NCBI GenBank assembly: GCA_020080175.1
Contig: JAGHQL010000174.1
Coordinates: forward strand, 1-58,600
Direction of reading: 5' to 3'
DNA: 58,600 nt
From: Glutinoglossum americanum
Taxonomy: Eukaryota; Ascomycota; Geoglossomycetes; Geoglossales; Geoglossaceae
This document shows positions 12,089 to 19,927 of this stretch, one piece after another; the stretch's first letter is position 1; the number at the start of each line of letters is the position of its first letter. A program made the position numbers and the translations under genes. Under the pieces are notes generated by a model. It saw only the letters and a program-made list of their open reading frames with translations. It had not been told where the DNA came from and did not search any database.

Positions 12089-13920
12089 CTACACAGTAGT
12101 GTCAGCACATAGCGGAGAATACCTTGTTGTGCGATAACGCCACTGCCCGCAGTTTTTGAACAGTGGCTCGATGATATCTCCACAGATAGCGCCCCAGAAC
12201 CCAATGTCCTCCCAGTCCCGAAAGCGGGTTTCCCCGCCGATCATTCCCCGGACACAATGGGAGACAGCCTTGTCGTACAGCTCCGGCATTGGTTCGTCCA
12301 TGTCATCGAGCCACTTCAAGGCCAGTGCCAGGCGTTCGTAATATTCAACCGGAGCCTCCTCCAGAGAGAATTGAGCCTCCAAAGTCCTTTTGTGCCAGAT
12401 TTCCAGAAGCAAAATTCCGAGCTCGAGAAGGGCCACCCTTGGGTTTACGCTCTGCTGAGGCAGTGGCGCACTCGCATTGTTATCACCGAATGAAAGAGAT
12501 ACAAACGGCCGGTCGAAGTCGATATTAAGTAAATCTCGGGAGGCGTTATTAGCCTCGCCTGTAGGCCGAAGCAGGAAATATATCACATCTTTTGACCACG
12601 CACTCTGCAGCCACTGTGTTTGCAAGAGCTGGAGGAGGTTCGATGCAAGTCTGAGCGCAAGCAGCATCCGAAATCTCAAGGGAAGGAGGATATTATGGTG
12701 ATTTGACCTGTTATCAGATAGAAGGGTATTCAATGTCATCTTGTCGGCTTGGTGGCACGGGGTCAACATTTTCTCATCGGTAGGTATCGTCCCCATTTGC
12801 TGGCTTCCGGTAAGAACAAAAGCAATCTGTCGCTTGCTGCATCTGGCTGTTTCGATGGTAGCACAAATGTCATCAACGAAGGTCACCTCAGGCCCCGCCG
12901 ATGTACTTTCAGGCACAATAAGCTTAACCCCTGGCGATGCGGAGGGCCGACCAACAACCGGCAGGTTTGAGTTACCATCAGTGTCATCCTTTAACACGGG
13001 CACCACTGCTTCATGCCACAATGTCTGCCCTTGGCAGATGTTTACCGCAAATATGAGCTGGAAAACTAATACAGGCGCAGAGCCATCCCTTCTAGCCTGT
13101 TTCAAAATGTCTGCAGCGGTGTCCACTCGATCCTCGAGAAACAGCTTCGCCTCATGTTTTTCGTGGCATCCGGTTCTCCAACCTTGAAAGATAGCCAGAT
13201 ACAGGTTGCTAGCTGACCCTCGAACCCGGCGAAGAGCTTTTGCAAGCTTGACGGCCTTTCTAGGTGAGGTGCCCTCGATCAACTGGCGATTTGATGACAT
13301 AATTCTTGCGAAGTGACAAAGGGTGTTAGTAGTATCATCGAGGTCCCGAATGGCGCTCTTCAGTTCACTTGCTCCGAACGTTAGCTTCACTCTTGGAACC
13401 AAGTCTAGCTGTCTGGCATTCGCTTCTTGGTTGGCCTTAATAATTCCAAGCAAGTTGCCGTCGTGATCCTGTTACCGGATGTAAGCCTCAGTAAGCGCAA
13501 ACGCTCTTGCAAAAGGTTGTTGGTAAAACAGACCTTCACAGCGGGCACGAGACCTGCGATATTCTTGACTATCTTCTTGACGATATCATCGCTTTGCTTG
13601 AGCGCCCCGGCAAATGCAGCATCATTTTCCGGTCCCAAGTAGTCCAGGACTTGATCTCGAACGCTTCTATCGTTCAAATATCCAAATGGGTCGTCATCTA
13701 GGCGCCAAACGTCCTCACATCCGCTTCCGATGAGGAGTGACCTGACTGTCTCCGCAAGCGTTCGCTGTTGGAGGAGGAGTGCAAGAGCCAGCTTCTCGAC
13801 GTATATCCGCTTCTGAAAGAAGATTCTGCTCCTTTTAATGCCATCCTTAGACAAGTCAACGGCCTTGAAGAGGACCGGGAGAGCTCCAAGCAAAAGACCC
13901 GCAACCTCGATTCCCGACAT
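12089..13920 (-). CDS. DUF7580 family protein
   Basis: Predicted 592 residues. Exon 1 is 13920-13476 and exon 2 is 13422-12089. The 53-nt intron (GTAACA...AAG) keeps the frame. The ATG at 13920 gives MSGIEVAGLLLGALPVLFKA, the characteristic N-terminus of this fungal family; the upstream GTG is less likely. The N-terminal half is helical and resembles the HeLo-like N-terminal regions of fungal NLR and prion-associated proteins. The C-terminal half carries the DUF7580 landmarks FRMLLALRLASNLLQLL, YFLLRP, NPRVALLELGILLLEIWH and AVSHCVRGM. This half looks like a kinase C-lobe without catalytic motifs (inference). No annotated biochemical role is known to me. It is head to head with the zinc-finger/pseudophosphatase gene, with 264 bp between start codons. 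Confidence 0.8.
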
Positions 13921-14184
13921 GAGTACATCCACCGGAGAACCGGGAACTTTTGGTTGCGGTCGTAGGCAACGCAGACCTTGTCAGCACGCTTTGGTCACAA
14001 TCAGAGCAGGTCGAGATGATATCGCGGAGCGCAGTAACTACCTAGATGCGGGGTAACACGTATAGCCTCGCTGCCGATTGGATGGAGGCAACGAATCACT
14101 TCTCTCAAATATCTAGGCGAAGGATTTGCTGTCGAACCCCGAATATCGCCTTTGCAAGAATCCTGGGAGCGGCGCACTCGAATC
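13921..14184. promoter_or_regulatory. bidirectional promoter region
   Basis: This 264-bp gap separates the start codons of two divergent genes (DUF7580 minus, zinc-finger/pseudophosphatase plus) and must hold both core promoters. No clear TATA box was seen. Co-regulation of the pair is plausible but inferred. Confidence 0.5.
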
Positions 14185-17100
14185 ATGGCAGGGTCAATAA
14201 GAAGGGAGACTCTCGCTAGCACGGGTCTTGAGACCATGAAGCTTTTCGAGCGGGTCAAGGCCATCGACAACCTCGTTGGAAATGCAAGAGACGAAGGATG
14301 GCCTAAGGCTCGATTCGCGGCCGAAGCCGACCGTTTTGAGCTTTGGGCTGTGAACCTGGGTCTCTTCGTATCGGGCCATGGGTCTCTGGATTATCGTGTC
14401 AGGCAGGCCGAGAGCATAGGTCAAACACTACAGAGATTCATGAGTGGCCTTAACAACTCGTTGGCCGAAGGTCAATCCATACCCAGACTACGCTATTCAT
14501 ATCTCGCTGACCCTAGGCTGATTAGTACTCGATTACTGCGCTGGCAAGGCCGACCCGTCGATGTCAGAGGTGCAAGAAGATCCAGCGGGCAACCCTCTGG
14601 ATCTAGATCCCGTAGACGAAGATTTTAGAGATGAGGCCTCCCAGGAACCAGGCTCAGACATAGACTTGCTCCTAGACAGTGTAAAGGATCCGGTTGACCG
14701 ACTTTACAAGCTCTCGACATGGATCCGCAACCCATCATCTAGATTTGCGTCGTCAAAGGCGCTGCACCACCACCAAATTGATCCAGAGTCTAATGTTGAC
14801 CTCCTACAGGCCGTCAAAGAATTTGACTACGATTATGTCAGTTCGCTATTTTTGCAATATCGAAAATCGAGAGCGTATGGGGAGCGTCCGACCCTTAATC
14901 CACCAGAACACAAGGATAGAGATGATGATGCAGATAATGTATGGGGGCCAATCCGGACCATACTCTCGCAACACAAAACCGACCGCTCAAAGGGCACCGA
15001 GTCATTTCTTGTTTATCGTATAGCCCAGGCGAACACCCGCCGAAGACAGCAATTTGCATATTGGAAGAAACACCGAGACAAGCTCACTCAACATACAAAA
15101 ACAGTTACGCAACACCTTGACGTTCGCAAGGAGGTGGCTCTAGCTCAATTTAACTTGGAAATACAAGCCAACGAGGTTCCAATATCCGTGATGACTCCCG
15201 CACGATCTGTAACGACCGCTAGCCGTCTGAACACCCTCCAGCCGGCCGCTATGGACGGCCAGTCTAACGTCTCGGCCTCCGAATATGCTCCCTCAATGTG
15301 GCAGCCCGGCGAAGAGGTCGCGGGCTTTCCTCCTGTGCCGAAACGGCCACCAAGCGAAAAATTCTTCGAGTGTCCTTATTGCTTCACATTGTGCCCGAGG
15401 GCACTGCTGGCCGAAAAAGCATGGAAGTGAGGCAGTCCCAAAACCGGTGTGGCTACGGAAGAGGCAACACTAACGGCAATTACAGAGCTCACCTCATACA
15501 CGATCTGCGCCCTTACATATGCACATATGAAGACTGCAAAAATCCGGATCAGCTGTACGATGCCCGCCAGGACTGGATTGGACATGAGAACTCCTCGCAT
15601 CGGAGGGTATTGCGCTGCCCAGAGCACCCAGATCAAACCTTTTCCAAACTCGAGGAATATCAAGAACACCTACACCACGGACACGCCGACTATAGAGATG
15701 AGATATCCGTAACCCTAATCACCCATGCTAGCGAATCAACCTTAGAATTCCCAGACAGATGCTGTCCAATATGTTCCCTATCTCTAGAGACTGCAAGAGC
15801 ACTACAAAGCCATATTGCACTGCACCTCGAGCGATTTTCTCTGTTTTCATTACCACGATCCGTTGGCGAAGACGACAACGATGCAAATGAAGGGGGTTCA
15901 GATGAAGTCAATGTTGCTTTTGATGGTTCCAGAGACGAGGACTTCTGTGGAGACCTGGACTTTGCGGGGGAAGATAACAGCGATGCAAATGAGGCGGCTT
16001 TAAATGAGGCGGGTTTAAAGAAAGCTATTGCCGAAGCTATTGCCTCTCCCAGCACGAGCGAGGACCCCGATGAAGATCTAGACTCTATGGGGGAAGACGA
16101 CAATGATGCGAATGAGGCGGGTTCAAATGAGGCGGATTTAAAGAAAACTGCTGGCAACGTTGTTTTTTCCCTCCCTACACCAGTGACGAAGGGCCCCAAT
16201 GAAGATCACGACTCTGTAGGGGAAGATGGCAGTGATGTGAATGAAGCGGGTTTAAATGAGGCGGATTTAAAGAAAGCTGTGACCACCAGCGACGAAGACC
16301 CCGATGAGGATATTGACTTTATGGGGGAAGATAATCTAGAAGAACAACAAGCAAGAGAGCAGTCGCCAGTATTGCTTGATGACGAGGTGGATCTTGAGAG
16401 TATCATAGAGAAACTGCTTGAGGCCCGTGGCGCGAAACGCGGAACACTAGTCCATCTCCTAACACAGGAGATTAACTATCTCTTCCAGAAGGCTCGCGAG
16501 GTGTTTATCTCACAACCTATTCTCCTAGAACTAGAGGCGCCGCTAATGGTATGTGCCATGAACCCACTCCCTTAACTATATAACTATATAACTATATACC
16601 TAACCCACATACCTGACGATCCCAGATATTTGGAGACATACGAGGACAGTATTATGACCTGCTCCGCTGGTTCGAGTATGTCGGCTTCCCTCCGGAGGCG
16701 AACTTCCTCTTTCTGGGTAATTTCGACGGTAGGGCGGCGCAGCCCCTCGAAACCTTATGCCTTCTTTTCGCTTTTAAGATTAAATATCCTGAGAACTTTT
16801 TCCTCTTGCGGGGTAAGCACGAGACCATGCCATTTTCGAGGACATACGGTCTCTACGGAGAGTGCAGGGGAAGGCACAACATTCAACTATGGGAAAATGC
16901 TGTGCATACCTTCAATTGTATGCCTATAGCGGCAATCGTTGATGAGAAGATTTTTTGTGTCAGCAGCGGCCTTAGTCCTAATCTCAACAGGATTAGGGAT
17001 ATTGACTTGATCATGCGTCCATTAATCGTAAGTCTACCATGCCTTTCTTGTATACCCACTCTTCCAGTTACAGGTGCTAGAAGGAGCTTATCCTTGTTTG

Positions 17101-17486
17101 ATACCGATATAGATTCCGGACCGCGGGTTGCTTTGTGATTTACTCCTTGCTACTCCTGATCTCGACATTGCCGGCTGGTCCGATAACGATTCAGGGACCT
17201 CATTCAAATTCGGTCCTGACGTCGTTAGTCGGTTCTGTCAAAGGCATGATATGGATTTGATCGTGCGAGGGAACCAAGTCCTCCAAGATGGCTATGAGTT
17301 CTTCTCAAAGCGGCGACTAGTTACGCTATTCAGTGCGCCCAATTACGGCGGAGACTTCGGCAATTCCGGCACAGCGATGGACGTTAATGAGAGCCTGTTT
17401 TGCTCTCTCAAAGTAAATACATTCTGTTAGAATCCTCCTCCCATACCGATATTGACATTCTTTTGCAGCGTTTGAAACCGAATTAA
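14185..17486 (+). CDS. acuF-like C2H2 protein fused to a PP1-type pseudophosphatase
   Basis: Six exons: 14185-14470, 14568-15426, 15486-16548, 16626-17027, 17113-17412, 17469-17486. They sum to 2928 nt (975 residues), and every intron (56-97 nt) preserves the frame. The N-terminal half is the fungal acuF-like family: [21 protein letters not shown], then [20 protein letters not shown], then ECPYCFTLC, then [20 protein letters not shown] (completed by splicing) and a CCPICSL...[12 protein letters not shown] finger. An acidic region of four imperfect GEDxxDANEAxxNEAxLKK units follows (15867-16340). Residues about 685-970 are a near full-length PP1 catalytic fold ([44 protein letters not shown]). 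GDIHG has become GDIRG, GDYVDRG has become GNFDGRA, RGNHE has become RGKHE, MHGGLSP has become VSSGLSP, and RAHQ has become RGNQ. Catalysis is therefore probably lost, while the regulatory-subunit-binding fold may remain. Confidence 0.88.
15867..16340 (+). repeat. in-frame acidic tandem repeat within the pseudophosphatase gene
   Basis: Four imperfect coding repeats start with GED and contain DANEA...NEA.LKK, separated by variable acidic spacers with DPDED. They form a probably disordered linker between the zinc fingers and the PP1-like domain. Copy number may vary between strains. Confidence 0.75.
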
Positions 17487-18065
17487 AAACAAAAGTAGAT
17501 GTATGGCGGTTTAGGCGGTAGCAGGAATAAGGGGTGAAATTAGGTCCAGCACCTAGACTAAATTTCAAAGTAGAGTTCAAAGACGGCAAGAATAAAGTTC
17601 AAATATGACCAAACGAGGGGCCAAAAATGAATTAAACCAGGGTGTCAGAATTGGAGCAGATCCAAAATCGGGTGCTCATTTAGTTTATAAACAAGACCCA
17701 TTGCGCCCATCAAATGGATCGGTTTAAATTAAGCATCACTGATCCTTCCCAATTCCCTCTATCTATGCATTATCAGTAGATATCAAGGCGGGTAGAGAGT
17801 CCGAGATGGCCAAATGAAACGAATGGCCCATAACATTACATGAAAATCAAACGCTTGGTGCACGTTGGCACATAGAATCGCGGAAATGTCGCCGTCACAG
17901 CGCCATTATCTTCACTTGCCGTCATACGGAGGAGGGAGATTTAGAATGACAACAAACCATAATAAACTTCTTCGACGTATCTGCGCGGTTGGGTTTTTAT
18001 CTTGTAAACTGCAACTCAGTTCCCCAAAGGTCTCTACAACAGTCCAGTATCCTTAATACCTTGCC
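17487..18065. other. intergenic, nothing recognised
   Basis: 3' flank of the pseudophosphatase gene and 5' flank of decayed copy B. AT-richer than its neighbours, with no convincing open frame. Confidence 0.4.
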
Positions 18066-18525
18066 ATGTCACATCCGAAAGACCCCATCAATGAGACCAT
18101 CGTCCCAGGGGTGTCTTCAAGTTCTGAGCCTCCTCTCTTCGGTGTAGAAGATAGCAGGTTTTCCGCAATATCTCCAGTCGGAGAGGAGTATGGTCTTATT
18201 TCAATTTAGGATTCATCCCTAGAGGGCAAAGTTATGGAACAAGTTCGGTTGTGCGAGGGTTGGGGATCAGTTGATGTCGTTCGACGGGGGCTACGCTTGA
18301 AAACCCTATCATCATCACTATTACCATCAACAAGTCAGTCCCTGATAGCGGGGAGCGGTGCTTGGAAGTAACTGTGAATGAGATCTGCGTTCGGTGAGTC
18401 TTAATCTCTAGAAGTTTGCTTGAGCCTGTTGGCGAGCCTGATTGCGGGTAGGGAAGGGCGTCCGGATGTCCGGGTGAAAGTGGGGACTGGAACAGTATAT
18501 AGAGGAGTCTTGCTATCAAAGCAAT
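18066..18525 (+). pseudogene. decayed gene, copy B of a dispersed pair
   Basis: ATG at 18066 sits in the same context as copy A (ccttgccATG). It opens MSHPKDPINETIVPG and continues EPPLFGVEDS. The homology with the minus strand of 10463-11165 then goes on through the equivalents of RAKLWNKFGCARVGD, NKSVPDSGERCLEV and GRPDVRVKVGTGT, but with several in-frame stops and frame changes, so it is broken. The trypsin-like protease segments begin about 540 bp downstream on the same strand. The two may once have been one gene. Confidence 0.55.
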
Positions 18526-18767
18526 ATAATCCGCGCGCAGCGGTCGGTTCCAGCATCGGCGTTGCCGGTTCGGAATGACAGGGACTCTAGGCGGCTATGT
18601 GGAAATTTTCCGCAATGAAAAGCCAGCGCGCCGCACCGTGCTAGATCTTACTTGTCACCATGTCGTCTCTCCACTTCGCAGAGTCTTCGGATGAAGAAGA
18701 TTAGTACTGCTTGTAGCCGATTGAGTAATTACATGACGATTCTACTTTATATTTCCTCTTGAGCATC

Positions 18768-18979
18768 AAAACTAATAGGGTACAAACCATGTTAATATAC
18801 TATGTATTCTACTGCTTTTATAGCATAATACTCTCTAGATACAAAAGCTGATAGGGTACAATGTACCCTATCACTTCACTTCCAATAAGTAGACCTACAA
18901 ATCATATTAACGTACTATGTATTCTACTGCTTTTATAGCATAATACTCTCTAGATACCAAAGCTGATAGGGTACAATGC
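18768..18979. repeat. tandem duplication of about 114 bp with a palindromic junction
   Basis: A block of roughly 75 bp (atactatgtattctactgct and following) occurs at about 18788-18862 and again at about 18902-18978, with two or three differences. Each copy ends in the motif ctgatagggtacaatg. A third, shorter relative (ctaatagggtacaa) lies at about 18772. At the first junction the motif runs into its own reverse complement (gatagggtacaatgtaccctatc), a perfect-looking palindrome. The block is AT-rich and non-coding, and could derive from a small non-autonomous element. Confidence 0.7.
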
Positions 18980-19271
18980 AGCCTACTAGTTTTGCAATAT
19001 GTTGGCTAATATGTAACATAATTATTATATCAAATCCGATTAGATGTTAACTTTTTCTGTCAGCTCAGGATATCGTCAGGCCAAGTGCGGATGCTCTCTT
19101 GACTGGGCACTAATTCAAGTAGATGAGGGCTGTGTAGGGGATAACAAGGCTAGATCCGGGACTCCACTAGATATTTGAGATTGCCCACAATACAGGCGAA
19201 GGAATGGCTGATGGACTAGTAGCGATTACTTCAGATACCTAAAGATGACTTTTCATGTTCTAGGCCGCTAG

Positions 19272-19587
19272 TGTTGCGCGGAGAAGCCGCAGGAACCACT
19301 CAGGGGGTAATAGTACCCCGTGGAACCATTACAAGGCAACCACACCTCGCAGGGAGGTTCTAGCATGCGCAAGAACCTGCATTTTAGCTTATGCTAGTAA
19401 TAAGCTAACAAGTTCCTGAAGCACGACGGACCTTCAAGATGGCTCGCCCACTGACAAATCGACATCGCCGCCATGGTGGCGATGCATACCGGGTGCCTAT
19501 AAAAGGCGCCCTGATCTCTACATTGTAGTTAGGTAGCGGTAACTAGTTAATTTAATCTATTCTATTTACACGACTCAATACTCTACA
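19272..19587 (+). mobile_element. solo LTR of a retrotransposon (fossil)
   Basis: A 316-bp segment begins TGTTGCGCGG and ends ACTCTACA, giving the TG...CA ends of LTRs. It is flanked on both sides by the 5-bp direct repeat gctag (19267-19271 and 19588-19592), which is the target-site duplication. A TATAAAAGG box lies at 19498, as expected for an LTR promoter. No internal region or second LTR lies nearby, so it is a solo LTR left by recombination between two LTRs. The superfamily (Ty3- or Ty1-like) cannot be told. The intact target duplication suggests it is not very old. Confidence 0.85.
19498..19506 (+). promoter_or_regulatory. TATA box inside the solo LTR
   Basis: TATAAAAGG lies about 115 bp upstream of the ATG of the downstream protease segment. 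Transcription initiated here would run into that open frame. Confidence 0.6.
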
Positions 19588-19927
19588 GCTAGTTCCATAC
19601 GCTTACGACACCGCACGCATGGATGCTGGCGATGCTATTGTGAAGTTTGGAAGACCAACCGGTTATGCAACCGGTCCCTTTAATGAGACACGCGAATGGT
19701 ATTTCGTTGGGACAAATTACGGCGAGTCCTCTGCCAAGGGAGGTTCCGGCTCCCCTGTACATTCCCCAGACGGGCGGGTGGGTGGTATGTTGTTCGGAGG
19801 ACCGGAGAGAGAGGCCGGCAGGAGAGTGTTTCCTTACGCGACTCCGATCGATGGAGTTTTCGGTGATACTGCGGGTTGCACAGTTCGTCTGCTGGGAGTG
19901 GAAGAGGAAAACGAGGAAGGACTCTAG

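Larger units (their letters stand above)
19063..19927 (+). pseudogene. trypsin-like serine protease gene interrupted by a solo LTR
   Basis: Upstream of the LTR an open segment at about 19062-19170 reads GYRQAKCGCSLDWALIQVDE. It resembles the region around the catalytic Asp (DWALI) of fungal trypsin-like proteins. Downstream, an open frame from 19619 to 19927 reads KFGRPTGYATGPFNETREW and then GGSGSPVHSPDGRVGGMLFG, the serine motif with GGSGS for the usual GDSGS. A solo LTR (19272-19587) lies between the halves. The downstream half is open from ATG 19619 and sits about 115 bp after the LTR TATA box, so a short protein could still be made, but it would lack the Asp and His parts. No equivalent of the catalytic His was found. 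Confidence 0.55.

Noticed and set aside
12741-13187. 148-codon plus-strand frame
   Set aside because: Antisense shadow of DUF7580 exon 2.
13405-13475. Frameshift between the two DUF7580 frames
   Set aside because: A 53-nt intron (GTAACA to AAG) joins the frames exactly in phase, so a break is not needed.
16626-17486. Active PP1 phosphatase
   Set aside because: The fold is PP1 but the metal-binding Asp, Asn and His positions in GDYVDRG, RGNHE, MHGG and RAHQ are replaced, and GDIHG has lost its His, so catalysis is very unlikely.
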